Positions 50,650-61,288 are shown, numbered from the stretch's first letter. The stretch is 64,000 nt of DNA from Pseudoalteromonas amylolytica (GCF_001854605.1 NZ_MKJU01000006.1:62001-126000), one strand, 5' to 3'. The notes: generated by a model from the letters alone, not told the origin. Numbers and translations are program-made.

Positions 50650-51477
50650 ATGCCATTTAATGCACGTGTTATAGCGGTACAAATGTGTTCAGGAATGGAG
50701 CCTGAACAAAACTTTAGACAATTAGAGCAGTGGCTTGAACAGAGCCATCTCAACGAGCCGACATTAGTGTGTTTACCGGAGTGTTGGTTGGCGTTTATGC
50801 AAGATGCCAAGCAGTCGCTACAGCTTGCTGAACACTATCAGTATTGGTTGGAACGATTGGGTGAGCTGTGTCGACGTTATCGCATTTGGCTCAGTGCGGG
50901 CACCATTGCGACCAAGGGCAGTGAAGACGGCTATTATGCCGCGAGTTTTTTACTTAATGAAGCTGGAGAGGCTGTCGGGCGCTATAACAAAATTCACCTG
51001 TTTGATGCTGACGTTGCAGATGGAAGTGGTGGTTATCGTGAGTCTCACTTTACAATCGCAGGTAATGAGGTTGTGGTTGTTGATAGTCCGTTCGGCAAAA
51101 TAGGCTTGAGTGTATGTTATGATCTACGCTTTGCTGGTCTTTACCAAACAATGCGCGATTTAGGGGCGGAAATACTGCTGGTGCCAAGTGCATTTACAAC
51201 GGTGACTGGGGCTGCACATTGGTTACCTTTACTCCAAGCCAGAGCGATAGAAAATCAATGTTTTGTGGTAGCACCGGCGCAATATGGTACACATGAAAAT
51301 GGCCGCAAAACCTACGGACATAGCCTAATATTATCACCATGGGGTGACGTTTTGGCAGATGCAAAGCAACAATTAGGGGTGATTAGCGCAGAGCTGGACT
51401 TAACGCAGCTACATAAGCTTCGCACTGATATGCCGGTACAGGTTCACAACAGATTTAAGAGTGAGTTTTATGAATAG
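50650..51477 (+). CDS. Nitrilase-superfamily amidase, Nit2-like
   Basis: A protein of 275 aa with the carbon-nitrogen hydrolase triad Glu44 (LPECW), Lys114 (YNKIHLFD) and Cys156 ([10 protein letters not shown]). Proteobacterial members of this type hydrolyse omega-amides such as deaminated glutathione, a metabolite-repair reaction; substrate is inferred from the family. ATG 50650 is chosen because TTTTGGAG lies 9 bases upstream, whereas GTG 50641 touches it. It overlaps the tldD start and sits between yhdP and tldD, the order common in this group of bacteria. Confidence 0.9.
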   Translation: MPFNARVIAVQMCSGMEPEQNFRQLEQWLEQSHLNEPTLVCLPECWLAFMQDAKQSLQLAEHYQYWLERLGELCRRYRIWLSAGTIATKGSEDGYYAASFLLNEAGEAVGRYNKIHLFDADVADGSGGYRESHFTIAGNEVVVVDSPFGKIGLSVCYDLRFAGLYQTMRDLGAEILLVPSAFTTVTGAAHWLPLLQARAIENQCFVVAPAQYGTHENGRKTYGHSLILSPWGDVLADAKQQLGVISAELDLTQLHKLRTDMPVQVHNRFKSEFYE

Positions 51478-52909
51478 TGTCGAACAGCATTTGCTGGCCG
51501 AGAGTCAGTTAGATAGAGCGCAATTAGAGCAAACTTTAAGTTATATACATCAGCACAAAGTAGACTATGCCGATTTATACTTTCAATCCAGTCACCACGA
51601 GACATGGGTGTTAGAAGATGGTTCGGTGAAAGAGGGCAGTTATAACATTGAACGTGGTGTTGGTGTCAGAGCTGTAGCAGGTGAAAAAACTGGTTTCTCG
51701 TATTCTGATGCCATTAATATCGAAGCGCTTGATAAAGCCGCTATGGCGGCACGCAGTATCGCGCAAGCGGGAGAAGATAAAAAGGTTCAGGTGTTTAGTG
51801 AACAGGTGGTACGCCAACAGTTTGCCCCTGTCCAACCCATTTCCAGTATGAGTGATGCAGCAAAAATAGATTTATTGAGGGAAGTTGAAAATGCAATTCG
51901 AGAGCTGGCACCCGACGCACAACAAGTGGTCAGCTCAATTTCAGCTGTTTATGAAGAAGTGCTTATTGCAGCAAGTGATGGTACTTTTGCAACGGATATT
52001 CGCCCTCTAATCAGGCTGAGTTGTTCAGTGCTACTAGAAAAAAACGGTCGCCGTGAGCGAGGCAGTGCTGGGGGCGGTGCCCGTTTAGATTATGGTTATT
52101 TTAAAGAGTTGGTTGAAGGGAAGCCTCGTTGGCTGGGTTATGCTCAAGAGGCGGTTCGCCAAGCTAAAGTTAACTTAGAAGCTGTGGACGCACCAGCTGG
52201 AACCATGCCAGTAGTGCTAGGAGCGGGTTGGCCTGGTGTACTATTACACGAAGCCGTTGGACATGGCCTAGAAGGGGACTTTAACCGTAAAGGCGCGTCT
52301 GCTTTTAGTGGCAAAGTCGGTGAAAAGGTCGCCTCTAGCCTATGTACAGTGATCGATGATGGTACCATGGCAAACCGTCGCGGATCGTTAAATGTGGACG
52401 ATGAAGGCACACCTGCAGGTTATAATGTGTTGATAGAAAACGGTATTTTAAAAGGCTATATGCAAGATAAACTCAATGCGCGATTGATGGGGGTTGCACC
52501 AACAGGCAATGGTCGTCGCGAATCATATGCACATTTACCTATGCCACGCATGACAAATACCTATATGTTGCCTGGTGCCAACACGAAGGCCGATATTATC
52601 AGTAGTGTGAAAAAAGGTATTTACGCTCCTAACTTTGGTGGTGGACAGGTAGATATCACCTCTGGCAAGTTTGTATTTTCGGCTTCTGAAGCTTATTTAA
52701 TCGAAAATGGAAAAATTACTCAGCCTATCAAGGGGGCTACATTAATAGGGAATGGTCCGGATGTGATGAATAAAATTTCAATGGTGGGTAATGATTTGGA
52801 ATTAGACCGTGGCGTTGGTGTATGTGGTAAAGACGGTCAGAGTGTACCTGTTGGGGTTGGACAACCTAGCCTTAAAATTGACGAGATCACCGTAGGCGGT
52901 ACGGCTTGA
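51470..52909 (+). CDS. tldD: Metalloprotease TldD
   Basis: A protein of 479 aa, the catalytic subunit of the TldD/TldE (PmbA) protease that trims unfolded peptides such as microcin B17 precursor and CcdA. The HExxxH-type metal motif reads H260-E-A-V-G-H265, followed by [10 protein letters not shown]. The N-terminal half has [19 protein letters not shown] as in E. coli TldD. ATG 51470 is preferred to GTG 51461 (GAGTGAG just upstream). Its partner pmbA is only 0.7 kb away beyond yjgA, and a bidirectional terminator follows its stop. Confidence 0.95.
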   Translation: MNSVEQHLLAESQLDRAQLEQTLSYIHQHKVDYADLYFQSSHHETWVLEDGSVKEGSYNIERGVGVRAVAGEKTGFSYSDAINIEALDKAAMAARSIAQAGEDKKVQVFSEQVVRQQFAPVQPISSMSDAAKIDLLREVENAIRELAPDAQQVVSSISAVYEEVLIAASDGTFATDIRPLIRLSCSVLLEKNGRRERGSAGGGARLDYGYFKELVEGKPRWLGYAQEAVRQAKVNLEAVDAPAGTMPVVLGAGWPGVLLHEAVGHGLEGDFNRKGASAFSGKVGEKVASSLCTVIDDGTMANRRGSLNVDDEGTPAGYNVLIENGILKGYMQDKLNARLMGVAPTGNGRRESYAHLPMPRMTNTYMLPGANTKADIISSVKKGIYAPNFGGGQVDITSGKFVFSASEAYLIENGKITQPIKGATLIGNGPDVMNKISMVGNDLELDRGVGVCGKDGQSVPVGVGQPSLKIDEITVGGTA

Positions 52910-52933
52910 TTCATTATCAAAGATAGAATAAGA

Positions 52934-52968
52934 CATTAAAAAACCAGCATATTGCTGGTTTTTTAATG
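52934..52968. terminator. Bidirectional terminator between tldD and yjgA
   Basis: A perfect 16-bp inverted repeat CATTAAAAAACCAGCA / TGCTGGTTTTTTAATG with a 3-nt loop (TAT). A-runs and T-runs flank the GC core on both sides, so it can end both the mre-tldD operon and the convergent yjgA. Confidence 0.95.
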
Positions 52969-52971
52969 CGC

Positions 52972-53493
52972 TCAAGGCATCATGGCTTCTTTGAGATACT
53001 GGAACAGCTCTTTATAACTTTTAGCGGGCTTTTCTGCCTGCATTTCTTTACTGGCTTGTCTCACTAGCTGACGCATTTTTTGGCGTTCTAACATAGGATA
53101 CTCATCTATCAGTTCGTTGATTTTACTATCACCTTGTTGGATTAAATCATCTCTTACTAATTCAATTTTATTAAGCATAACATCAGCTTGCTTATTTTTA
53201 TTCAGCATTAGACCTATGGCAGCTTCAATGTCAGCGACATTTTCGGTTAAACGTAAGGTTTTAGTAATGTAGTTGATATGGCGTCTATACGCCTCACTCT
53301 TCTGGCGGATCTTGTCAGCGACTACCATCGCTTCTAGTAGATCATCACTCAATGGGAGTTTGTCTCGCTGCTTTTTAGGCATACTGGCGAGATCTTGCGC
53401 TAACTGTTGGTATTGCTGTGCATCGCGCTTGAGCTCGCTTTTCGATACGTAAATGATTTCTTCGTCAGGGGTCGGTTTGTTTTGCTTCGCCAT
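52972..53493 (-). CDS. yjgA: Ribosome biogenesis factor YjgA (DarP)
   Basis: A 173-aa charged, helical protein of the DUF615/DarP family. This factor binds pre-50S ribosomes and helps late 23S maturation. The family-typical EIIYVSKSELKRDAQ is near the N-terminus, and the C-terminal half carries LRQLVRQ-like helices. ATG 53493 (MAKQ) is chosen over an in-frame GTG nine bases upstream. It is divergent from pmbA and convergent with tldD, an arrangement common in gammaproteobacteria. Confidence 0.92.
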   Translation of the reverse strand: MAKQNKPTPDEEIIYVSKSELKRDAQQYQQLAQDLASMPKKQRDKLPLSDDLLEAMVVADKIRQKSEAYRRHINYITKTLRLTENVADIEAAIGLMLNKNKQADVMLNKIELVRDDLIQQGDSKINELIDEYPMLERQKMRQLVRQASKEMQAEKPAKSYKELFQYLKEAMMP

Positions 53494-53533
53494 GATATTC
53501 ACAGGTTTAACGGATTTGTACTAAGTATACCAA

Positions 53534-53548
53534 TTTTGTGACACAAAA
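53534..53548. promoter_or_regulatory. Perfect palindrome in the yjgA/pmbA divergent region
   Basis: TTTTGTG-A-CACAAAA is a 15-bp perfect palindrome midway between two divergent starts, next to GTATAC at 53525-53530 which resembles a -10 on the yjgA side. It could be an operator or simply chance in an AT-rich spacer. Confidence 0.3.
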
Positions 53549-53625
53549 GCTTTTTCTCAATGGGGTGATAGTTTAGATGTGTGTTAGCATTAGATTATAA
53601 AGATTATTTTGAAGAGATAATGAGC

Positions 53626-54975
53626 ATGGCACATTCTCAGCAACACCCGATTTATACACAAATAGATGAAGTAAAACAAGCTGTGTCAGAGGCGTTAAAC
53701 CACGCGAAAAAGCTTGGGGCAACGAGTGCTGAAGCATCAATGTCTAGCACTTCAGGTCTGTCTATCTGTACTCGTATGGGCGAAGTTGAAACCATTGAGT
53801 TCAATCAAGATGGTGGCTTAGGTGTATGTGTGTATGTGGGCAATCACAAAGGTAACGCATCCACCGCCGATTTAAGTCCAAAGGCAATAAGAACAGTGGT
53901 TGAAAAAGCCATAGACATTGCCAAGTTTACCTCGGACGACCCTTGTAATGGTGTCGCTGACAAAGCACTGCTAGAAATGTCTCCACCAGATTTGGATTTG
54001 TTTCATCCGTGGGAGGTGACGCCCGAGCATGGTATTGAACTATGTATAGAAGCAGAAAAAGCAGCGCTGAATGCAGATGAGCGTATCGTCAATTCGGATG
54101 GAGCAAGTTTCGCCAGTCACCAAGGATTACGTGTGTATGGTAACAGTCACGGCTTTTTGGCGGGGTTTCCGCGCAGTCGTTATACCCTGAGCACTATGGT
54201 GATTGGTAAAGATGGTGGCCAAATGCAGCGTGACTCGGCATTTTCGGTTTCTCGTGAGCGTCAAGGGCTGAAGTCGGCCACTGAAATAGGTTTAGAAGCA
54301 GCGCAATCAACCTTAGCCAAATTAAACAGCCAAAAACTAAACACGATGAGAACGCCAGTGATTTTTAGAGCAGATATAGCAAACAGCTTGTTTGGTCATC
54401 TTGTATCTGCGATTGGTGGCGGCGCATTGTATCGTAAGTCTAGCTTTTTGCTAGATAAGTTAGGTCAGCAGATATTTAACCCTTGCGTCAGCATATTTGA
54501 GAGACCACATCTACCTAAAGGCTTAGCTTCTAGTCCATTTGATAGCGAGGGGGTGAAGACATTGGATAGAGAAATTATTCAAGGTGGTGAACTTCGAACG
54601 TATTTATTATCCAGTTATGCTGCTCGCCGATTGGGAATGACGGCGACAGGGCATGCTGGAGGCATACACAACTGGTTGGTACAACAAACTCATGATGATC
54701 TCAACGCCTTGTTAAAAACCATGGGAACTGGGTTGTTGGTCACTGAGCTGATGGGGCAAGGAGTAAGCACCGTCACAGGCGATTACTCCCGAGGTGCTTC
54801 TGGGTTCTGGGTTGAGAATGGCCAAATCCAATACCCTGTCAGTGAGATCACCATAGCGGGTAATTTGGCAGACATGTTCAAAGGCATTCAAGCAATCGGT
54901 GGAGACATTGAATATCGAGGCAGCGTTCAAACGGGGTCGATTTTAATTGACTCGATGCAAGTAGCAGGAGCCTAA
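53626..54975 (+). CDS. pmbA: TldD partner protein PmbA/TldE
   Basis: A protein of 449 aa, the non-catalytic partner of TldD in the heterodimeric peptidase. It lacks the HExxxH motif, as expected. Family features include EASMSSTSGLSICTRMGEVE, STADLSPKAIR and the C-terminal GNLADMFKGIQAIGGD. ATG 53626 has GAAGAG 9 bases upstream; ATG 53620 and GTG 53581 are in-frame alternatives. It is convergent with mgtE, 35 bases away. Confidence 0.94.
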   Translation: MAHSQQHPIYTQIDEVKQAVSEALNHAKKLGATSAEASMSSTSGLSICTRMGEVETIEFNQDGGLGVCVYVGNHKGNASTADLSPKAIRTVVEKAIDIAKFTSDDPCNGVADKALLEMSPPDLDLFHPWEVTPEHGIELCIEAEKAALNADERIVNSDGASFASHQGLRVYGNSHGFLAGFPRSRYTLSTMVIGKDGGQMQRDSAFSVSRERQGLKSATEIGLEAAQSTLAKLNSQKLNTMRTPVIFRADIANSLFGHLVSAIGGGALYRKSSFLLDKLGQQIFNPCVSIFERPHLPKGLASSPFDSEGVKTLDREIIQGGELRTYLLSSYAARRLGMTATGHAGGIHNWLVQQTHDDLNALLKTMGTGLLVTELMGQGVSTVTGDYSRGASGFWVENGQIQYPVSEITIAGNLADMFKGIQAIGGDIEYRGSVQTGSILIDSMQVAGA

Positions 54976-54980
54976 AAGGT

Positions 54981-55007
54981 AGATACGGGGGTAGATGCCC
55001 CCATATC
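54981..55007. terminator. Hairpin between convergent pmbA and mgtE
   Basis: AGATACGGGGG / GCCCCCATATCT forms a stem with a GC core and one mismatch in the only 35 bases between the two stops. It lacks a long T-run, so termination strength is uncertain. Confidence 0.5.
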
Positions 55008-55010
55008 TGA

Positions 55011-56369
55011 CTAAATTAAGAACCAAGTTGCTGTACCTAAGAAGGCGAAAATACCCACAATATCTGTGACGGTAGTCAATACCACACTCCCTGCTAATGC
55101 CGGATCAATGTTCATGCGTTTTAAAATAATGGGAATACTCGCACCTGCAATACCAGCCGCGAGTAAATTCATAAACATAGCGAAAGCAATTACAGCACCC
55201 AACACAAAATCCCACTGCCACAAGGCAACGACGCCAGCAATGAGAATAGACCATAACACACCATTGAGTGCGCCGATGGCCAGCTCTTTACCGAGAATAA
55301 ATCGTTGGTTAGTTTGGTTAATATGGCCTAAGGCAATACCGCGAATAACCAAAGTTAATGTTTGACTCCCTGCGACGCCACCCATACTAGGAACTATTCC
55401 ATTGAGTACTGCCAAAAATGGCAGAATATCGAGGGTACTTTCAAAGAAGCTGGCAACAAAAGCCGCCAAAAGTGCCGTAAGTAAGTTGATCCCCAACCAG
55501 ATAGAACGACGTTTCGAACTTTTGAACACCGGTGCGAAGGTATCTTCTTCATCATCAAGACCAGCCATGCTCATTAGGCTGTGCTCGGCATCTTCACGAA
55601 TAACATCAACGATATCGTCAATGGTGATACGACCTAACAAATGCGCATTATCGTCAACTACAGCAGCAGAAATCCAATTGTGGCGTTCAAATAGTTGTGC
55701 CACTTCTTTTTCTTCCATGGTGATAGGAATGGATTCTTTATCAGTGTCCATCAAATCACGGACCAGCTGATCTGGTGAGTTTGTCAGCAAACTGTTAAGT
55801 GATAAAGCACCTATAAAACAGTTGTCTTTATCAACCACATAGAGATCGTCGGTACCATCTGGCAGTTCACCTCTGAGCCTTAGGTATCTTAGCACCACAT
55901 CTAACGAGACGTCTGGACGAATGGTAACCGTATCGGTGTTCATCAAGGCACCGGCTGAACGCTCCTGATAAGATAGAGCTTGAGTTGCACGCTCTCTATC
56001 TTGGGCATCCATCGCACCGACCACATCTTGGTAGACGGTTTCAGGCAAGCTTCTCAGTACTTCCCCAAGGTCATCGTCATCCATATCTTCGGTGGCGGCG
56101 GCGATGAGCTCAGGTTCCATCTGGACGATGATACTAAGACGAACATCTTCCGATAGCTCTTCTAGTACATCACCTTGAATATCTGGGTCGACCAGTTGCC
56201 AAAGCTGGCGACGAACCTTGTGTGGAGAGGACTCTAACAGTAGTGCAGTATCACACGGTGCAGTTTCAGCCAAAATGCGTCTGACTTGAACAAACTGTCC
56301 ACTATTTAAAGCCTGCGTTACTTGTTGCAGTTGTTGCAGTGTATAGTCTTGTTCAAGGGCTTCAGGCAT
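55011..56369 (-). CDS. mgtE: Magnesium transporter MgtE
   Basis: A 452-aa Mg2+ channel/transporter. The N-terminal MgtE_N helical domain (about 25-130) and a tandem CBS pair (about 135-260) form the cytoplasmic magnesium sensor. Five membrane helices (about 285-452) follow, with the pore-associated NGIVPSMGGVAGSQTLTLVIR segment. Length is normal. It follows ptsO after a 176-base gap with no clear feature, so it probably has its own promoter. Confidence 0.95.
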   Translation of the reverse strand: MPEALEQDYTLQQLQQVTQALNSGQFVQVRRILAETAPCDTALLLESSPHKVRRQLWQLVDPDIQGDVLEELSEDVRLSIIVQMEPELIAAATEDMDDDDLGEVLRSLPETVYQDVVGAMDAQDRERATQALSYQERSAGALMNTDTVTIRPDVSLDVVLRYLRLRGELPDGTDDLYVVDKDNCFIGALSLNSLLTNSPDQLVRDLMDTDKESIPITMEEKEVAQLFERHNWISAAVVDDNAHLLGRITIDDIVDVIREDAEHSLMSMAGLDDEEDTFAPVFKSSKRRSIWLGINLLTALLAAFVASFFESTLDILPFLAVLNGIVPSMGGVAGSQTLTLVIRGIALGHINQTNQRFILGKELAIGALNGVLWSILIAGVVALWQWDFVLGAVIAFAMFMNLLAAGIAGASIPIILKRMNIDPALAGSVVLTTVTDIVGIFAFLGTATWFLI

Positions 56370-56545
56370 AGGCTTCCTTCAAATACTGTTGTTATTTTAA
56401 CGCAGTGCCTTAAGGAGAAGCTGAAGAGCCAGCTAAGGTATGACAGAGAAAGTCAGGCACAACTCATTGCCTAAGAGTTTAACGTAAATTCTGCCTGCTT
56501 ACCAAGTATCTAAGTGGTTTTTATATAGAGTTTAAGCCTGCTAAC

Positions 56546-56818
56546 TTATTCTTGCTCATGAAACTTTTGGGCAATTAGCTCACCAATCGCTTGAAGTGCT
56601 CCCTGCGCATCCGGTCCGTCACAAACGACTTTAACCTCTTTGCCTTGGCTACTTTCTAGTAGTAGCAATGCAAGCACACTGTGGCCATCGGCAGATTTAT
56701 CATCTTGGTATAGAGTAATTTGTGCATCGAACTTCACTGCTAACTGTGCGAGTACTGACGCGGCTCTGGCATGTAATCCACATTTATTCTGAATTAAGAA
56801 AGTATCTTCACAACGCAT
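56546..56818 (-). CDS. ptsO: Nitrogen-PTS phosphocarrier NPr
   Basis: A 90-aa HPr-like protein that passes phosphate from EI-Ntr (PtsP) to EIIA-Ntr. The phosphorylated residue is His16 in NKCGLHARAA; the SADGHSVLALLLL stretch matches the HPr second motif. The frame runs further upstream, but ATG 56818 lies 4 bases after the rapZ stop and gives the family's usual length. It is the last gene of the rpoN-hpf-ptsN-rapZ-ptsO unit. Confidence 0.94.
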   Translation of the reverse strand: MRCEDTFLIQNKCGLHARAASVLAQLAVKFDAQITLYQDDKSADGHSVLALLLLESSQGKEVKVVCDGPDAQGALQAIGELIAQKFHEQE

Positions 56819-56822
56819 AATA

Positions 56823-57668
56823 TCAGGTATCTTGTTCTCTATGGCGGATTTTAATGTTTGGGTGCGTACGTGCAAAGCTCTCACCAATGGTTTGTGCTAG
56901 ATAGACAGAGCGATGTTGTCCACCTGTACAACCGATAGCGATGGTTAAATAACTACGGTTGTTGCGCTCAAGGTGGGGTAGCCAAGTTTGCACGAAAGTT
57001 TGAATTTGCCATGTAAATTTTTGCACAATGCTGTGACTTGCCAAGTAGTCTTTTACGGGTTGATCTAAACCGGTCAATGGCTTGAGCTCGGGTTCCCAAT
57101 GAGGGTTTGGCAAAAAGCGTGCGTCAAAAACAAAGTCAGCCTCTTTAGGTATGCCATGCTTAAACCCAAATGATTGAAATGTAACGATAAGTTGTTTGTC
57201 TTTCTTACCTAAAATTCGCTCTCGAATGGTTTCTGCGAGTTGGTGAACACTCAAATCTGTGGTGTCTATCAGGACATCTGCACGAGTGGTGAGTACATCA
57301 AGTAGTTTTCTTTCTGCTTTTATTGCTAAATCTAAGGGCAGATCATGTATCGATAGCGGATGCAGGCGGCGAGTTTCGGAAAAGCGTCTGATGAGTGTAT
57401 TGTCGTCACTATCAAGGTAAAACAACATTGGGTTTGCAAAACCCGGTAAGTACTCAAGTATATCATTAAAGTCTTGTTGTTCTTTTGGCAGGTTGCGTAC
57501 ATCAATACTGACGGCTATTTTATCGTAATTGTCAGATACGCTGCGCACTAGTGAGGGCAGTAGATTAACAGGAATGTTATCAACACAGTAATACCCCAAA
57601 TCTTCGAGTACACGTAAGGCAACGGATTTTCCAGAACCGGAACGACCGCTAATGATGATTAGTTCCAT
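56823..57668 (-). CDS. rapZ: RNase adapter protein RapZ
   Basis: A 281-aa P-loop protein with Walker A GRSGSGKS near residues 8-15 and the conserved C-terminal GCTGGQHRSVYLA. In E. coli RapZ guides RNase E to the sRNA GlmZ and so controls glucosamine-6-phosphate synthase and envelope precursor supply. Length matches the family (284 aa in E. coli). It sits between ptsN and ptsO, as usual. Confidence 0.96.
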   Translation of the reverse strand: MELIIISGRSGSGKSVALRVLEDLGYYCVDNIPVNLLPSLVRSVSDNYDKIAVSIDVRNLPKEQQDFNDILEYLPGFANPMLFYLDSDDNTLIRRFSETRRLHPLSIHDLPLDLAIKAERKLLDVLTTRADVLIDTTDLSVHQLAETIRERILGKKDKQLIVTFQSFGFKHGIPKEADFVFDARFLPNPHWEPELKPLTGLDQPVKDYLASHSIVQKFTWQIQTFVQTWLPHLERNNRSYLTIAIGCTGGQHRSVYLAQTIGESFARTHPNIKIRHREQDT

Positions 57669-57686
57669 TATGCTCCCTTTGGTAAC

Positions 57687-58139
57687 CTAGTCTGCTGAAG
57701 CAATAATGGCATAAAGTTCCTCATCATTGCCAGCATTGCGCAGTTGTTTACAGAATTCTTTATTATTTAGCTTTTCGGCAATGGCTGCAAGGGTTTTCAA
57801 GTGCTGTTGATTATCACCTTCTGGGACTATCAGTGCGAGAAATATATCGACGGGACGGTTATCAATGGCATCGAAAGGGATCCCTTGCTGATTTACGAGT
57901 AACATAGCGGTAACTTCGTCGATACCCTCAATTCGGCCATGAGGGATTGCGATGCCCTTACCAATACCAGTACTCCCCAATTTTTCTCTGCTCATCAATG
58001 CATTTAGTATGTCATGTTGGCTTAGCTCTGGGAGTTGTTCATGCGCTAACTCACTGATGTATTCGAGAACCCGTTTTTTGCTATTAAAAAGGACCGCAGC
58101 TTTACTGCAGTCCTTATTGATAAGTGAGCTTAATTTCAT
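57687..58139 (-). CDS. ptsN: Nitrogen-PTS enzyme IIA (EIIA-Ntr)
   Basis: A 150-aa PTS EIIA type 2 protein, final acceptor of the regulatory nitrogen PTS. Its phosphorylated residue is His67 in GKGIAIPHGRI. It regulates potassium transport, sigma-54 functions and envelope stress in relatives. It starts 2 bases after the hpf stop. Confidence 0.96.
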   Translation of the reverse strand: MKLSSLINKDCSKAAVLFNSKKRVLEYISELAHEQLPELSQHDILNALMSREKLGSTGIGKGIAIPHGRIEGIDEVTAMLLVNQQGIPFDAIDNRPVDIFLALIVPEGDNQQHLKTLAAIAEKLNNKEFCKQLRNAGNDEELYAIIASAD

Positions 58140-58141
58140 GA

Positions 58142-58429
58142 TTAGTGTCGAGTAAGCTTCTCTTTGTGTTTAATTACTTGGCGATCTAACTTATCGATAA
58201 GGCCATCGATCGCAGCATACATATCTTGATGTTCCGTTGATGCAAATAACTCTCCACCATTGACGTGTAAAGTGGCTTCGGCCTTTTGGACCAGCTTTTC
58301 AACATCTAAGATCACATGTACATTGTTGATGTGATCAAAATGCCTTTCCAGCTTCGCAAACTTGTTGGTTACATAGTCTCTTAATGAATCAGTGATTTCT
58401 ACATGACGACCAGTTAAATTTAGTTGCAT
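58142..58429 (-). CDS. hpf: Ribosome hibernation promoting factor
   Basis: A 95-aa short HPF (S30AE family), which binds 30S subunits and promotes 100S dimers in stationary phase. The fold is recognisable from LTGRHVEITDSLRDYV, the LDVEKLVQKAEATLHV strand pair, and the basic C-terminal helix LDRQVIKHKEKL. ATG 58429 is chosen over the in-frame ATG 58435, because AAGG lies about 9 bases upstream. It follows rpoN by 27 bases. Confidence 0.95.
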   Translation of the reverse strand: MQLNLTGRHVEITDSLRDYVTNKFAKLERHFDHINNVHVILDVEKLVQKAEATLHVNGGELFASTEHQDMYAAIDGLIDKLDRQVIKHKEKLTRH

Positions 58430-58456
58430 AAGCATTTTCCTTCTTTGGTATTACGT

Positions 58457-59974
58457 CTAAATCAAGCTCTTACGCTGATTGGACGGTGGAATGGCTAACG
58501 ACTCCCGATATTTGGCTATGGTGCGTCGGGCCACCTTTATTCCTTGCTCTGCTAGGATATCTGCTATTTTACTATCGCTTAATGGTTTCGCGGTATTTTC
58601 TGCAGCTACTAGCTTTTTGATAAGTGCTCGAATCGCAGTGGACGAACACTCTCCTCCGTTTTCTGTACTCACATGGCTTGAGAAGAAGTATTTCAACTCA
58701 AAAATGCCCCTAGGTGTATGCATATACTTTTGAGTCGTAACTCGAGAGATGGTTGACTCGTGCATCTCTACCATTTCAGCTACATCATTTAACACCATAG
58801 GCCGCATTGCTTCAGGGCCATGTTCAAAGAATGCCTGTTGTTGTTGCACAATGCAATTAGTAACTTTCATTAAAGTTTCATTTCTGCTTTCTAAGCTTTT
58901 AATGAACCATTTAGCTTCTTGAAGATGTGAGCGTATAAACTGACTGTCTGTGCTGGATTTCACTGAGCGTGACATTGCCGCGTAGTGATCATTCACTCTG
59001 ATTTTTGGCATACAATCGGGATTTAACTCAACAACCCAGCGACCTTTGACTTTTTTAACTGATACATCTGGGATTACATATTCTGACTCTTCCCGAATAA
59101 TACTCGCTGCGGGTTTTGGATTGAGCGAATGAATCAACGTCATAATTTCTTTGAGCTCAGTTTCCTTGAGCTTGGTCTTTTTCATCAAGGTGCGATAATC
59201 TCGGCTCGCTAAAAGATCAATGTGCTCGTTGAGTATCATTTTGGTTTCTTGGAGCCAAGGTGTTGTTTTTGGGTCAAATTGGTTTAACTGAATGCAGAGA
59301 CACTCTTGCAAACTGCGTGCACCAATACCGACTGGGTCGAACAATTGAATACGCTTTAGTACTGCTTCTACTTCATCAAGTTCAATAAGCTCTTCAGTAT
59401 TGCCGTCATTAAGGCTCTCTAGAATATCTTCGGTGCTCAGTGTCAGAGTACCGTTATCATCAATTGCCTCTACGATTGCGACAGCGATGCCATGATCCGT
59501 TGGACTAAAAGGAGTGAGCTCAAGTTGCCACATTAAGTATTCATGAAGGGTTTCAGTGGTTTCGCCTTGATAAACGGTTTCGTCTTCAGGCATAGGGCCG
59601 CTGCTGGCTGCAGGGGCGGCACTCATGTACTCATCCCAAGTAACATCCATGGCCAATTCATCGCTGACGGTATCTTTGCTCAGCGCCGCATCAGAGTCCA
59701 TTTCATAGTCGCTAACGGCCTCTGCTTCATAGGTCTCCTGATCTTGGCTTACATCGTCCTGGCTATTATCTTTACCATTTTTTTCTTGAGCATCACTATC
59801 AAGCTCAGAATCGGAATCAGACTCTTCTATTTCAAGAAGGGGATTGCTATCCAGCGCTTCTTGAATTTCTTGTTGTAGATCCAGCGTACTCAATTGCAGC
59901 AAACGAATGGCCTGCTGTAATTGCGGTGTCATGGTAAGTTGCTGCCCCATGCGCAGCTGTAACGATTGCCTCAT
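58457..59974 (-). CDS. rpoN: RNA polymerase sigma-54 factor
   Basis: A 505-aa sigma-54. Region I is glutamine-rich (about 1-45, [20 protein letters not shown]), region II is a long acidic stretch (about 50-130), then come the core-binding domain, the DNA-binding helix-turn-helix ([19 protein letters not shown]) and the RpoN box ARRTIAKYR near the C-terminus, which contacts the -24 element. It is coupled with hpf and the nitrogen-PTS genes, a nearly universal proteobacterial order. Confidence 0.98.
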   Translation of the reverse strand: MRQSLQLRMGQQLTMTPQLQQAIRLLQLSTLDLQQEIQEALDSNPLLEIEESDSDSELDSDAQEKNGKDNSQDDVSQDQETYEAEAVSDYEMDSDAALSKDTVSDELAMDVTWDEYMSAAPAASSGPMPEDETVYQGETTETLHEYLMWQLELTPFSPTDHGIAVAIVEAIDDNGTLTLSTEDILESLNDGNTEELIELDEVEAVLKRIQLFDPVGIGARSLQECLCIQLNQFDPKTTPWLQETKMILNEHIDLLASRDYRTLMKKTKLKETELKEIMTLIHSLNPKPAASIIREESEYVIPDVSVKKVKGRWVVELNPDCMPKIRVNDHYAAMSRSVKSSTDSQFIRSHLQEAKWFIKSLESRNETLMKVTNCIVQQQQAFFEHGPEAMRPMVLNDVAEMVEMHESTISRVTTQKYMHTPRGIFELKYFFSSHVSTENGGECSSTAIRALIKKLVAAENTAKPLSDSKIADILAEQGIKVARRTIAKYRESLAIPPSNQRKSLI

Positions 59975-60032
59975 GTACCTTTAACAATCCTTCTTATTCT
60001 CTATTTTATTGTTGTGACCAAGCGTATATTAA

Positions 60033-60758
60033 CTATAGCCTGAATTGTTCACCAAGGTAGACATCTCTTACTGTTTGATCCGCCAAAACATGTTCAGGCG
60101 TCCCAGATGCGATCAGTTCACCATGTGATACTATGTAGGCTTTTTCACATACATCAAGGGTTTCTCGAACATTGTGATCGGTAATAAGTACACCGATACC
60201 TCTATTTTTTAAATGCTCGATTATTTTCTTTATATCTAACACTGAAATGGGATCAACACCAGCAAAAGGCTCATCTAGGAGGATAAATTTTGGATTTGCG
60301 GCTAAAGCGCGAGCAATTTCAACACGACGGCGCTCACCTCCAGATAAAGCCATACCTAAACTGTCACGAATATGCTGGATGTTGAACTCATCCAATAACT
60401 CGTTTAAAACCTGCTCTCGGGCTTCTTTGTTTAATGAGTTCCTCGTTTCTAGAATTGCCATCAAGTTTTGGTACACTGTTAGCTTTCTAAAAATAGATGA
60501 TTCCTGCGGTAAATAACCTATACCAAGGCGGGCTCGGTTATGCATAGGCAATAGCGTAATATCATGATCGTTAATACAAACCGTGCCATGGTCACTTGGA
60601 ACAAGGCCAACAATCATGTAAAAGCTCGTTGTTTTTCCAGCACCATTTGGACCGAGTAAACCGACTATGCTACCCGCTTCTACGCTTAGGCTAACGTTTT
60701 TGACAACTTGTCTGCCCTTGTAGCTCTTTGCCAGAGCCGTTGCGGTCAATACGCTCAT
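60033..60758 (-). CDS. lptB: LPS export ABC ATPase LptB
   Basis: A 241-aa ATPase that powers LptB2FG extraction of lipopolysaccharide from the inner membrane. Walker [10 protein letters not shown] (about 35-43), signature [15 protein letters not shown] and Walker [14 protein letters not shown] are all intact. It starts 2 bases after lptA ends and precedes rpoN. Confidence 0.97.
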   Translation of the reverse strand: MSVLTATALAKSYKGRQVVKNVSLSVEAGSIVGLLGPNGAGKTTSFYMIVGLVPSDHGTVCINDHDITLLPMHNRARLGIGYLPQESSIFRKLTVYQNLMAILETRNSLNKEAREQVLNELLDEFNIQHIRDSLGMALSGGERRRVEIARALAANPKFILLDEPFAGVDPISVLDIKKIIEHLKNRGIGVLITDHNVRETLDVCEKAYIVSHGELIASGTPEHVLADQTVRDVYLGEQFRL

Positions 60759-60760
60759 AA

Positions 60761-61288
60761 TTACTTACCTTGGTCTGGTTTTTTTGATTTCTTCTCAGGT
60801 ACAAGAATGGTGTGTACTCGAGCGTTATCCTGTTCACCTCGCTCAGCACTGATCAGTTGTTTGTCCATGTCGTAGGTGATTGACTGAGCTTGAATAATCT
60901 GTCCAGACTGGTTGATAGAGGCATTGCCTTTGATGACCAAAGTACGATTAGCAACATCATAACGGATTTCCAGCGCGCTGGCGGTAAGTTCAGTTCCATC
61001 TAGCTGCTTTTCAATAAAGCGAGCAGGGTTGCCCGTTGCGACGAGGAGTTGTTTATTATCGCCTAATTCTTCTCGGCGATGAACTTCTAATCTGTCGGCA
61101 TTGATTTTACGGTTGCCATGAATGATTTCGACATTCTGTTCAAATATGCCAATATTGGTTTTTAGCATGGCTTGTTGCTTACCCGCTTTGATGGAAACCT
61201 CACTGGTCGTCTTATTTTGCTGCGCGTTAACGCTGTGGCATAGGAGCAACCCAAGCAAGGTTACAGTAAATAATAATTTATTGGTCAT
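60761..61288 (-). CDS. lptA: LPS periplasmic bridge protein LptA
   Basis: A 175-aa secreted OstA-like protein that polymerises into the periplasmic LPS bridge. A signal peptide ends near NAQQ (about 23). The OstA fold is recognisable by [19 protein letters not shown] and [17 protein letters not shown]. Its start overlaps the end of lptC by 11 bases. Confidence 0.93.
   Translation of the reverse strand: MTNKLLFTVTLLGLLLCHSVNAQQNKTTSEVSIKAGKQQAMLKTNIGIFEQNVEIIHGNRKINADRLEVHRREELGDNKQLLVATGNPARFIEKQLDGTELTASALEIRYDVANRTLVIKGNASINQSGQIIQAQSITYDMDKQLISAERGEQDNARVHTILVPEKKSKKPDQGK

Noticed and set aside
55402..55770. 122-aa ORF on the + strand within mgtE
   Set aside because: Antisense to mgtE, low complexity, no motif.
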